A stretch of DNA of 64,000 nt from Ustilago trichophora. Its lineage: Eukaryota; Basidiomycota; Ustilaginomycetes; Ustilaginales; Ustilaginaceae. Both the position numbers and the translations under genes were made by a program. The notes below the pieces were generated by a model. The model had not been told where the DNA came from. It saw only the letters and a list, made by a program, of their open reading frames with translations, and ran no database searches. Shown in pieces: positions 41,595 to 50,739 of the stretch (position 1 is its first letter; every line of letters begins with the position of its first letter). The DNA is taken from the NCBI GenBank assembly GCA_900323505.1, contig OOIN01000001.1, positions 2,046,001-2,110,000 of the forward strand, read 5' to 3'.

Positions 41595-43991
41595 TTACCA
41601 TTTGCTGGCGCTGCTGTCGCGGCCGAATCGGCCCTCACGCGAATCACGGCCGCTTCCCCAACCGCTGCGTCCACCACTGCTGGAGCGCGAGCTACCACGG
41701 CTGTCTCTTGAGTCGCGGAAGTCACGACCACCGTTGCTATCCTTGCTGAAACGCCCCCGTCCAAGCGAAGGAGAGCCGTCACCACCGCGGCCTCCAGCAC
41801 GGAAACTGCCACCGCGACGAGACGACCCGCCGCCGCCGCCACGGATGTCCCTGGACGAGATGCCGAGCTTCTGCATGTACGCGTCGCTCATGTACGGAGG
41901 GCGATCCAAACGACCTGCCTCGACAGACCATTGCTTGAGACCCTCAAGTACCGACATTTTGCCGGTACGGAGCTCGTCGCCCTTGCCGAGGTAGAAGCCG
42001 AGCAGCGAGTTGAAAGTCTCGCGCACGCCCTCCTCTTCGCCCAACGACTTGAGAGATTCCTCGATCAGAGGCGCGAGTGTCTTGGTGCTGTATTTGCCCG
42101 AAAGGGGGCCTCGAATTATGGCGGGGGGCTTGGTGTTGCTCGTGTCCCTGTCACGTCCACGGGCGTTCTTCTTGGCTGCCTGGATTTTGGCCTTGACCTC
42201 GTCAATGACCTCTCGAGGTGGTTTGAACTCCTCGGGCGACTCGTCAAAACGCTTCGCAAGGGTCTGAATTTCCTCAGCCAGATCGTCGACGTGAAGCTGA
42301 GTGACGGGAAGGTCATCGAGCTGGAAGTGAAGGAAGCCGCGCTCAAAGTTCTGCAGAACAATATCGGATCGACCCTGGGCACCCGCACGACCGGTTCGGC
42401 CGATTCGGTGAATGTACTGATCCTTGCTGCTGGGAATGCCAACCTGGATGACACGAGTGGTACCGGGGTAATCGACACCTCGAGCACTAACGTCACTGGT
42501 AACAAGAACACTAGCACCGGTCTGGTCCTTACGGAACCGATCGCTGGTGTTGAATCGGGCACGCTGGTCCTTTTTGCTGTGAATCTCGTAGACACTGGCG
42601 CCACTGGAGGCAGGCAAATGTCGCTGTGTGTCGCGAAGGACATCGGCAAGGAGCTCCGTCATCTTTGTAGTGGGTGCAAAGACGATCGTCTTGGATTTGC
42701 CAGGATTAATGAGCTGGTCATGGGCAATGAGACGCAAGATGTGAGGGATCTGCTCCTCGGCCGATTCGAGCACAGTGGCAAACTGTGGGATGTGCTTGTG
42801 AACGTTCTCCTCGCCGGCAGGGACACAGTCGATGAAGCGGTGATCGTTCTGCAAGCTGGCACGTGCGATGGCACGGATTTCGGGGCTGACGGTGGCACTG
42901 AAGAGCATAGTCTGACGGTCAACTTTGGCGGGGAGGTGGCGCATGATGGCCTGCAGATCGTCACGGAAACCCATTTCGAGAAGGGTGTCGGCCTCATCGA
43001 GGATCAAGGTGCGACATGCTGTCATGGCTTCGCGGATCATGCCCACGTCGTTAAGCAAGTCAAGGACACGACCAGGAGTGGCAACAACGACGTCAGGCCT
43101 GGATCGTCGCCAGTCGTTGATCTGGAAGTTTCGGCTGGCGCCTCCAACGAGGAGCTGGACCTTGAGCTCAGGCTGGTGAGTCAGGAGCTTTTTGGCCTCA
43201 TCGGCAATCTGTGTAGCGAGTTCTCGGGTAGGCGAAAGGATGAGGGCACCAACAGTGTTGTTGACGAATTGCTTGACGATCTCCTCGAGCTCCTTCTTCT
43301 TGAGCGACGATACGTCAAGATCAGGTCGGTGTCGCTGAAGCATCTCCAACCAGGGCTTGGAGAACTTGCCGTTGCGGACGTCTTCGATGGAACGCAGGCG
43401 TGCTTCGAGTGCAGGAACAAGGAAGGCAATCGTCTTTCCGGTACCAGTCTTGGCCTTGACAAGCATGTCTCTGCCCTGTCCATCGGGCATTGGGGTGGCC
43501 GACTCTCCAACAGCACCGGCGACGTCGGGAAGAAGGTGCAGAACACTTTGCTGTACGGCGGACATGTTGGTGTAGGCGAAAGGCTTGACGGTCAATGCCT
43601 TGAGAATGGAAGGGTGGATCGAGTTTTTCAAAGAAGCAAAAGTCTCATCCCTGATGTGCGATGACTTGGCAGCACGTGCCTCCTTGCGACTGACAAAAAC
43701 GTCTTCTTCGAGCTCTGATGCTTCAGTAGCCTCTGCAGCGGCGGCAGCTGGCTCTGCCGACTTGGATGACTGAGAGAGACCACGAATCGCCTGTGCGAGG
43801 CTTGAATTCCAATCTTGACGTGCGATCCGGCTCTGCTGAGTCGATGCGAGAGACTGAAGAAGGGTTGAAGATGCGACGGAAGGGCTGAGTCGAGCACGGA
43901 TAGTGGACCTGGCAGTCAAAGTCGAGAGCTGCCGGGCGGCCGCCATGGGGCGTGCAAGCCCGAGGGGATTGGCCAACTTTGTGTACAACAT
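41595..43991 (-). CDS. Mitochondrial DEAD-box RNA helicase (Mss116-like)
   Basis: A 798-residue intronless helicase. The N-terminus (MLYTKLANPLGLARP..., many Arg and Ser, no acids for about 50 residues) is a good mitochondrial presequence. Core motifs in order are Walker A AKTGTGKT (180-187), the PTRELA segment, TPGR, DEAD (332-335), SAT, the ARGVDYP segment and HRIGRTGRAG. The C-terminal ~80 residues are rich in Arg, Gly and Ser (SSRRGGSFRAGGRGG), an RNA-binding tail as in yeast Mss116. Such helicases help group I/II intron splicing and RNA folding in mitochondria. The start is the first ATG (43991); 11 upstream codons begin with GTG. A 577-codon open frame on the opposite strand is a composition shadow. 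It is divergent from PIG-U. Confidence 0.9.
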   Translation of the reverse strand: MLYTKLANPLGLARPMAAARQLSTLTARSTIRARLSPSVASSTLLQSLASTQQSRIARQDWNSSLAQAIRGLSQSSKSAEPAAAAAEATEASELEEDVFVSRKEARAAKSSHIRDETFASLKNSIHPSILKALTVKPFAYTNMSAVQQSVLHLLPDVAGAVGESATPMPDGQGRDMLVKAKTGTGKTIAFLVPALEARLRSIEDVRNGKFSKPWLEMLQRHRPDLDVSSLKKKELEEIVKQFVNNTVGALILSPTRELATQIADEAKKLLTHQPELKVQLLVGGASRNFQINDWRRSRPDVVVATPGRVLDLLNDVGMIREAMTACRTLILDEADTLLEMGFRDDLQAIMRHLPAKVDRQTMLFSATVSPEIRAIARASLQNDHRFIDCVPAGEENVHKHIPQFATVLESAEEQIPHILRLIAHDQLINPGKSKTIVFAPTTKMTELLADVLRDTQRHLPASSGASVYEIHSKKDQRARFNTSDRFRKDQTGASVLVTSDVSARGVDYPGTTRVIQVGIPSSKDQYIHRIGRTGRAGAQGRSDIVLQNFERGFLHFQLDDLPVTQLHVDDLAEEIQTLAKRFDESPEEFKPPREVIDEVKAKIQAAKKNARGRDRDTSNTKPPAIIRGPLSGKYSTKTLAPLIEESLKSLGEEEGVRETFNSLLGFYLGKGDELRTGKMSVLEGLKQWSVEAGRLDRPPYMSDAYMQKLGISSRDIRGGGGGSSRRGGSFRAGGRGGDGSPSLGRGRFSKDSNGGRDFRDSRDSRGSSRSSSGGRSGWGSGRDSREGRFGRDSSASKW

Positions 43992-44061
43992 GGCGCCGCG
44001 GATTGCAAGTACGGATGCTTGCACGGCTATGTCAAGGAGCCGCTGTGATGATGTGGTGGTA

Positions 44062-44120
44062 GTGGTGGTGGTGGTGGTGGTGGTGGATGATGATGATGAT
44101 GATGATGAATGAATGAATGA
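44062..44120. repeat. Compound microsatellite (GTG)n-(GAT)n-(GAAT)n
   Basis: Three simple repeats follow one another directly upstream of the helicase start codon. Confidence 0.9.
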
Positions 44121-44270
44121 TATTTGAGCTTGTGGCAGGTGCCACTGGCTCTTGGACTGCTGAGCCTTATGTATCCGTAGCTAAGAAGTTTCGTCAAGAT
44201 TTTTTCCTCGTTCTGCTTCTGCAGGGTCGGGCAATATCGCCTGAACCCTTTCCGAGCACTTTTTTTCTTC

Positions 44271-44273
<3 letters not shown>

Positions 44274-44304
<31 letters not shown>
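44274..44304. repeat. Poly(T) tract, 31 nt
   Basis: An uninterrupted run of T in the divergent promoter. Its length may include sequencing or assembly error. Confidence 0.85.
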
Positions 44305-44305
<1 letters not shown>

Positions 44306-44587
44306 AGCAAAGGCTGACCAATTGGCGGAAATCGGGCAATAACCTCCACCCTTGGCTTGCCCGATTTCCAGCATCACACACAAAAGACGCGAGCCAGAAA
44401 TTTGAGCTTTCTTCGGGAAATTCGCGGTCTGCGGAAAGCAAAGCATGGACCAACGTTTGTACGAGAATAACACATCCGCGAGATCATTCCGCAGTGACAC
44501 CATCCATCCATCGATATCTGCTCACTTGGTCTCGGCTAGATAACAAAACAGCATTGCAACAGAGACTTGCTGTAGCTGAGGATCAAC

Positions 44588-46624
44588 ATGGTGGTGTTGT
44601 CAGCTCACGTGCCGGGGGCGGCCAAGATCATGACGCATCGACCTCTTCAACCGTCCAAGTCACTACTGTACCTCACTCTGATAGGTGCAGCCGTGCTACG
44701 CCTTGGCATCTTTTCTCATACGGATGCTTTCAGTCTGCTGCAAGATAGACCGGAGCTCAGCACACCATTCAGCAGCTTCAAGTCGCTTATGGAGACCCAC
44801 TACCTCTTCCGACATCCGCCAACACCTGTTTCGGCTACATTTGGGCAACACATCCCCGACCCGTATTCGGCGGGCACCATTCACCACTCGCCACTCCTCC
44901 TACCCATCCTCAACAATGCACTCAATCGCGTGCACTCTACGGGAGACCAAAAGTGGATTGCTCTGGTTTGGACTGCCGTTGATGTGATCGCTGGCTGGCT
45001 CCTCTTCCGCATCTGCCACGCCCGCCAAGTAGCATTGTGGGCCCGACAGACGCATCTCTTTGCATGGGATCAAAGCAGAGCACTCAAGGTGGCTGCCTTC
45101 TTCCTCTTCAACCCATACACTCTTGCAACTTGCGTCGCCAGGAGCTCAATCTCATTAGAGGTAGTCGCCCTACTTGCAGCCGTGGACGCCGCCATGTCAG
45201 GCTCGGCAATCAAGCTTGCCATTTCCTGGGCCACTTCGTCCCTTCTCTCGCTCTACCCAGTCCTATTGTTCCCCATGCTGATCCAGCTATGCCGCCGTAG
45301 AGCTGGCGAGCTTGTCTACGAACGAGAGGTGGCTCGTCTAGGCCAGAACACTGACACTAAATCTGCGCGTCAACTCGGCTTCCTCGTGGACCGTGTACGA
45401 TCCGCAAAGGTAAGCAGCTCAGTGTGCATGGAAATACAGACTCCTGCGACGCTCTCGATAAAGTCAGGATCGGCTAACAATCCCTGTCATCCTTCTTCGT
45501 GTGTCGCAGCGTCGGATGGTCTTCAAGTGCCTTGTCCTCATGCCGGCAGCGCTCGCAGGAGGTCTATGGTTTTCCAGGGCGATCGCCCTCAGCCCGGGAA
45601 ACGCTTCTGTGGGCGCAATTTTGCTCAACCTGCCCAATGTCATCGATATCCCCCTCGAAAGTGGCTGGGCATGGGCTGAACAGGTCTACGGTTCAGTGTA
45701 AGTGCCTCACTCCTGGCGTCCACTCTTGTCCAAGCATCTCGAGCATAAGCTGAACACAGGCTGACCCTGTCAATCCCCACTCTGCCTTGACGGCGACAGA
45801 ATCTTTGTCACCGACCTCACACCAAACCTTGGTCTCTGGTGGTACTTCTTCATGGAGATCTTCGACCACTTCCGTGACTTTTTCCTGCTCACCTTAAATG
45901 TGCATCTTGCATGCTACGTTTTGCCATTCGCGATCAAGTACCGGCAAGTAGCACCCTTCCTTCGTTTGCACTCTTCACTGATGTTCGACATGCTCTGACA
46001 CCGGACCACACATACGCTTCACTTTAATGACTCAAATACAGACAAGATCCATTGTTCGGCATCACACTGATGATTGGCGTGGTTGCCGTCTTTAAGAGCT
46101 ATCCGACCATTGGTGACCACGCTGTCTTTATGGCATTGCTAAGCCTGCACAGCCAGATCTTCGAATGTAAGTGAGGCAAATCGAGCTGCTGTTGCCAAGA
46201 ATTGGAATGAAATCTAGAAGGTTCCAAGGCTGACACCGCCCGCTCTTGTCACTCTTCGATTGCTTTAGATATGCGGTATCCGCTGATATCAACGCTGACG
46301 TACGCGTACTGCACTTGCCTTTCGCCTGCCTTCCATCATCTTTGGTTGAATGCTGGCTCGGCCAACGCCAACTTCTTTTACGCCATCACGCTGGTCTGGG
46401 CGTTGGGAGGAGGCATGCTGGTGCTCGATGCAATGTGGGCATGGGGGCGAGAGCGCTGGGAGAAGGAGAGGAGTCCGATCCGAGCTCGAGCTCAGCAGCA
46501 GCAAGAAGAGGTGGTTGATGCCGACGCATCCATTGAGACCGTCGCCAGCGCAGAGGCACTTAGCGGACAAAGGTCGCTGATTCAAGACGACAAGCCGAGA
46601 CGACGAGTCGTTGTACAAGTATAG
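44588..46624 (+). CDS. GAB1: GPI transamidase subunit PIG-U/Gab1, five exons
   Basis: Exons 44588-45409, 45510-45697, 45800-45943, 46042-46166 and 46269-46624 give 1,635 nt, 544 residues, in phase throughout. The third intron starts with GC (CCG|GCAAGT), a GC-AG intron; the others have GTAAG donors. The product is a multi-pass ER membrane protein. Family marks: DPYSAGTIHHSPLLLP near the N-terminus, the loop TPNLGLWWYFFMEIFDHFRDFF, FKSYPTIGDHAVFMALL, and the final NAGSANANFFYAITLVW helix. PIG-U is a subunit of the complex that cleaves GPI signal peptides and attaches the anchor to proteins. A Gln/Glu-rich tail of about 60 residues extends beyond the last membrane helix. It is convergent with ARL2, with 133 bp between them. 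Confidence 0.9.
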
Positions 46625-46757
46625 ACTGTAAAGATAATGTTTGAACTCTTCTTCCTGGTCGTCTTGTGAGTTGAGCGTCGCTGCGTGAAGCATCGGTACA
46701 TTCTTTTGTCACGTTTTTGGTTTGAACGTTCGGTGGCTTTGGTGCCTCGTACTGAGC

Positions 46758-47378
46758 TCATGTGACCGTCTGTCCTTCCAGCGCGTTTGATGAGGAGAGC
46801 AGAGTCGACTTTGCATCGCCGTGGTAGTAGATGCGATTGGCAACATCTTTCACCGTCCAGTCGAGACCCTGCACGAGGTTGTCGCCGGTGTAGGCACTGC
46901 AAGGCTGAATTCTCCAGCTGTGAGTCGATACTCGATCAAGCTCGAGGTGGGATTTGATCTGCTCCGCTGACAAAGCTCCTGGGAGATCCTGCTTGTTGGC
47001 GAAGATCAAGATGGTGGCGCCATGAAGTCGTTCCTCTTTGAGAAGCTTGTCGAGCTCTTCTTTACAGTCTGTGAGGCGGGCGGTATCGGAAGAGTCGACG
47101 ACCCAGATGATGGCATCTGTCTTCTCAAAGTAGTTCTTCCAGTAGGGGCGGAGGCTTTTCTGACCTCCAATGTCCCAAACGTTGAGATGGTAGCCTTGGT
47201 ACTGGAATGTCTGGATTGCGAATCCTAAAGTCGGCGAGATGGCCTCGATCTCGGACTGTGGTTGGTTCTGAAGCTTCTTGAGGATGGTGGTCTTGCCCGC
47301 ATTGTCGAGACCGAGAAAGAGGAAGCGAAATTCGTGAGAACGCAATTTGGTCTTACGAATGATTGTGAGTAGACCCAT
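46758..47378 (-). CDS. ARL2: ADP-ribosylation factor-like GTPase Arl2
   Basis: A 206-residue small GTPase. The N-terminus [11 protein letters not shown] and the effector region SPTLGF are characteristic of Arl2. P-loop GLDNAGKT at 23-30, WDIGGQ at 68-73 and NKQD at 128-131 are intact. Arl2 (yeast Cin4, fission yeast Alp41) works with tubulin cofactors in tubulin folding. The C-terminus is about 20 residues longer than human Arl2 and ends in a Ser-rich tail. The ORF is open 56 codons upstream, but that part is not Arl-like and begins with a non-ATG or 5'-leader methionine; the start at 47378 matches the family. It is divergent from the GH9 gene. Confidence 0.92.
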   Translation of the reverse strand: MGLLTIIRKTKLRSHEFRFLFLGLDNAGKTTILKKLQNQPQSEIEAISPTLGFAIQTFQYQGYHLNVWDIGGQKSLRPYWKNYFEKTDAIIWVVDSSDTARLTDCKEELDKLLKEERLHGATILIFANKQDLPGALSAEQIKSHLELDRVSTHSWRIQPCSAYTGDNLVQGLDWTVKDVANRIYYHGDAKSTLLSSSNALEGQTVT

Positions 47379-47664
47379 AGCTGCAATGTAAGGTAGCTCT
47401 CTGTGAGCTTTGGATTGGCGCTGGTTGGAAGATGTGGTCGACAAGGATGTTTCTCGATAAGACCTGCAAGTCCTCCACTCTGCACCCTGAAAAGTGACAC
47501 AAGAAGAACACTCCGCGAGGAAAATCAGGAAAGGCGTGCAACACAAAGGCCTAACAAATTAAGGAAAATGGCCACATGGCGTACAGGTATTGGAATTCTT
47601 GTCAAATTTCGAGGGGAAAAATAAAGAAAGGACTTTACACAAAGGGTCGAGGGTTGGACAGAGA

Positions 47665-47692
47665 TACTGTACTGTACAGTACTGTACAGTAC
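47665..47692. repeat. TACTGTAC array, 28 nt
   Basis: TACTG/TACAG units alternate, so the segment is close to its own reverse complement and could form a hairpin or cruciform. Confidence 0.85.
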
Positions 47693-47756
47693 GATGCGGC
47701 GAAACATCACACCTCTGGTCAGTGTCTCGCGGAAATGCGCCGACCTTTGTTGATCC

Positions 47757-47786
47757 AGCAGCAAGCAGCAAGCAGCAAGCAGCATG
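47757..47786. repeat. CAGCAAG short tandem repeat
   Basis: Three AGCAAGC units followed by AGCATGC. Confidence 0.85.
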
Positions 47787-47982
47787 CATCCCTCGTTCCC
47801 CCTTATGCCGAGGCCTTGCTGAATCGTATTCCCTGTCTTTTGGTCCAGAACCTTTTGCGAATTCCACTTGCCGTGATGCATTTGGCTCAAACACCAAGTC
47901 GTGATTCAGAAGGTCGATGAATCGACAGTCTGTCTCTCTCTCTGCGCCGGCTCGAAAGCCGTGACACCGTTCTGTTTTGCAA

Positions 47983-48004
47983 TACAGTACTGTACAGTAC
48001 TGTT
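47983..48004. repeat. TACAGTACTGTAC array
   Basis: Second copy of the palindromic array, about 290 bp from the one at 47665. Confidence 0.85.
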
Positions 48005-48344
48005 CACAAAGTAGTGCTGAACTCGGCTGTGTTGCTGACATTCTCTGACCTTGGCCTGTTGTTCTGTGCTTCCGACTTCGTCGCTGGACCCTTTCAAACT
48101 CCTTCCCCTCGCCAAGCAACTTTGAACCTCTTTGACCGTCTCGTTCCATCTCCGCTCTTTCCTTGGTTCACCGCCTCAGTTAAGAGTATTTCTTTTACCC
48201 AAACAGATCAGCGAAACAGGAACGTGATGCAGCCAGTCATGTGCTAAGACGTCCTTGCTCATCTATCCTCGACACTGTCGGCTCTTACTCTACTACCACC
48301 ATCCTCGTCCTCGACAACCACCAGTGGTGTAAGCAAGATCGACA

Positions 48345-50144
48345 ATGCGTCCAGCTGCAGCACACGCGGTGGGAGCGCTCGTGGCCTTGTCACAGCTTGC
48401 GTCAAGTGCTTTCGCGCAGATCACCCCACAACAAGTATATCAGCCACCTGCGGCTTCCAGCGGAGCCGTTTCGCAGCAGTCCAACCTCACCAATGGCGTC
48501 AACCCCCAGTACGCCGACCTTCTCGGCAACGCACTTTGGTTTTACGAGGCACAGAGGAGTGGCGCTCTTCCGGCTGACAATCGTGTGTCATGGAGGAACA
48601 GCAGCTGCGAGAAGGATGGCTCCTTGAATGACACCGACCTTGCGGGCGGCTACTACGATGCTGGTGACTACATCAAAGCAACTTATCCATTGTGTTGGAC
48701 AATGACATCCATCGTTTGGAGCGCGCTCAGTCACGGCTCGGCATATGGTAGATCCTCTCAGGATGCTTATCTCGACTCGATGCTGCGATGGGGTTTCGAC
48801 TGGCTTTCGAAAGCGCACTCGGACGCCAACACGCTTTGGGTCCTTGTCGGCAACCCAAGCGTCGATGACCAGTACTGGGGTGGAGACCTCAACATCCCCG
48901 ACCCGCGCCCGTCCTATAGCGTTACACGACAGAATCCAGGCACCGACGCCTTTGCGTCATGTGCCGCCGCCTTCGCCGCATCCGCCTACCTGTACGGCGA
49001 GCGCAGCGCATCGCTTCCCACCAGCGCCAACGGCGCTCGTCTAGGAGGTGTGCCCAACATTCACAACCGCACCTATTCGGAAGCACTATTGCGCCATGCC
49101 GAAGGTCTTTGGGACCTCGCCATCAACAGTTCGCCTCAGCAGGTATACTCAAAGGCTGCCCCCATCGCCGGTCAGAGCTACCCATCGAGTGACTACGAGG
49201 ACGATGTCGCATTTGCTGGATTCTGGATGACTCTTGCCACAGGCGACCCAAGCTATGCCAAGCAGGGCCTCACCTATTACCCTAACGGCACCAACCCTTT
49301 CGCCACCATCAATTCAGCGCTCAACTGGGATCGCAAAGTGGCAGCCCTCCCCGTTCTTGCCACCCAATTGGCGCAGCACAACTCTTCATATGGTCTCAAC
49401 ATGACCCGCTTCCAAACAGATGCCGAAACGTACTTTGACCATCTTACGGATGGCAAAATGCAATACGTCAGTCCGACCAAAGGCGGTCTCTACTACTGGG
49501 CGGGCGACAGCGAAGCTGCCAGTCTCAACCCCGCGCTCAATGCCGCCTTCATCGCTGACCTATACTCAGGCTTGGCTACGACTCAAGCAAAGACGACTGC
49601 CTACCGCTCGCTCGCCGATTCCCAGGTCGACTACCTGCTGGGTGACAACAACTACAACGGCCCCTACGTTGTTGGCCAGCATCCCAACAGCCCTCAGAAC
49701 CCACACTCGGCGATGGCTTCTGGAGGTAGTGACATTACCAACATCAACAACAGCCCACCAAAGATGGCACATGTGCTGTACGGTGCTGTGATCGGCGGCC
49801 CTGACAAGCAGGACCGCTTCTTTGACATTCGCGACGACTGGCCCGAGACCGAGATTGCGCTCGACTACAATGCACCGCTCATCGCTGCTGCTGTCTCGCG
49901 CATCGCAAGAAACGTGACCAAGGACCCTCCGTACACCTCGTCGACCGGTGCGGCTAACGTGGCTTCGGGTCTGCCTACCGATGCGGCCTACCACAGCCGC
50001 AAGAGCGGCGGACTCAGCCAGGGAGCACAGATTGCAATCGCCGTTGTGGTGGTGGTCGTTATCCTTGGCGCTGCTGGTGGACTCTCGTGGTGGCAACGCG
50101 ACCGCATCAAGTGGTTCTACCGCCAGAAGAAGATGGGTCTCTAA
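48345..50144 (+). CDS. Glycoside hydrolase family 9 endoglucanase with C-terminal membrane anchor
   Basis: A 599-residue intronless protein. A signal peptide covers about residues 1-24 (hydrophobic core ALVALSQLASSAFA). The GH9 catalytic domain follows, with the base/nucleophile motif GGYYDAGDYIK (D105 and D108) and the general acid E503 in the TEIALDYNAP segment. Conserved VGQHPNSPQNPHS and YLLGDNNYN segments are in the usual places. After a Ser/Gly-rich linker there is one membrane helix (about 562-582, IAIAVVVVVVILGAAGG) and a short basic tail (QRDRIKWFYRQKK). The enzyme should therefore face the outside, held at the plasma membrane. GH9 enzymes cut beta-1,4-glucan; the target could be plant cellulose or the fungus's own wall glucan. 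Many NxS/T sites agree with secretion. Confidence 0.92.
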   Translation: MRPAAAHAVGALVALSQLASSAFAQITPQQVYQPPAASSGAVSQQSNLTNGVNPQYADLLGNALWFYEAQRSGALPADNRVSWRNSSCEKDGSLNDTDLAGGYYDAGDYIKATYPLCWTMTSIVWSALSHGSAYGRSSQDAYLDSMLRWGFDWLSKAHSDANTLWVLVGNPSVDDQYWGGDLNIPDPRPSYSVTRQNPGTDAFASCAAAFAASAYLYGERSASLPTSANGARLGGVPNIHNRTYSEALLRHAEGLWDLAINSSPQQVYSKAAPIAGQSYPSSDYEDDVAFAGFWMTLATGDPSYAKQGLTYYPNGTNPFATINSALNWDRKVAALPVLATQLAQHNSSYGLNMTRFQTDAETYFDHLTDGKMQYVSPTKGGLYYWAGDSEAASLNPALNAAFIADLYSGLATTQAKTTAYRSLADSQVDYLLGDNNYNGPYVVGQHPNSPQNPHSAMASGGSDITNINNSPPKMAHVLYGAVIGGPDKQDRFFDIRDDWPETEIALDYNAPLIAAAVSRIARNVTKDPPYTSSTGAANVASGLPTDAAYHSRKSGGLSQGAQIAIAVVVVVVILGAAGGLSWWQRDRIKWFYRQKKMGL

Positions 50145-50739
50145 GCCGGTGGCCTTGATTTGTTGCATCACTCCTTCTTCGACTACTTTTCTCGTTCAGG
50201 ATCATATGGAATTAGCCCACTACGCTCTCTTGCTGTGTTCAGACAGGACAATATATCATTCTTTGTGGATAACCGACTTTAGAGACACGTGTGTGTGCAA
50301 TGCTGGATGTGACTTTATTTGACGGCGAACGCGTCGATATCGTCGAGCTGAGCGCAAGTGTCTCTAGATCAAGAGCCACACTTGCCAACGGTTACAGAAA
50401 CGCTAGATTGCGGACGGTGCCATCAGCTGGGTCGACTGGATAGGAACCGCCGGCTTCCTGTATCGGGTGCAACGGATGACGAAGCGAGGGCGAGACGCTG
50501 GAGAATCGAGCTCGGATTGGGACAAAAAAATAAATAAAAAAAAAAAAAAAAAAAATGTGACCCGCACTGCCTTTTCGAAAGATCCGCGGACCAGCTTTTG
50601 CGCCGGAACGTTATGGAGGCTGTGCCCGTGCACCTTGACAGACCGTGCACATGAACCTTAAATACGAGCTTCCTTCGCCGTTGTCACCATCATACCCCTC
50701 TTGACCCATCCAATTCGTTTGTCAGTATTTACCACCAAC
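50145..50739. other. Intergenic region with a 21-nt poly(A) tract
   Basis: Downstream flank of the GH9 gene and promoter of the SYLF-SH3 gene. A tract of A with TAAAT interruptions lies at 50524-50556, with 21 uninterrupted A at 50536-50556. No gene seen. Confidence 0.5.
50536..50556. repeat. Poly(A) tract
   Basis: A run of 21 A preceded by an AAATAAAT interruption. Confidence 0.8.

Larger units (their letters stand above)
43992..44587. promoter_or_regulatory. Divergent promoter with GTG/GAT/GAAT microsatellites and a 31-nt T tract
   Basis: Shared upstream region of the helicase (-) and PIG-U (+). It contains (GTG)n at about 44062-44085, (GAT)n at 44086-44107 and a few GAAT units to 44120, then a run of 31 T at 44274-44304. 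A histidine- and proline-rich minus-strand frame here is a by-product of the repeats. Confidence 0.6.
47379..48344. promoter_or_regulatory. Divergent intergenic region between ARL2 and the GH9 gene, with TACTGTAC arrays
   Basis: Contains two TACTGTAC arrays (47665-47692 and 47983-48004) and a CAGCAAG tandem repeat (47757-47786). No gene is supported; short ORFs on both strands arise from the repeats. Confidence 0.55.

Noticed and set aside
41931..43664. A 577-codon open frame on the plus strand
   Set aside because: It lies entirely antisense to the DEAD-box helicase, has no family features, and comes from the strong codon bias of the helicase gene.
44027..44503. Histidine- and proline-rich minus-strand ORF
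   Set aside because: Translation of the GTG/GAT microsatellites and the T tract; not a gene.
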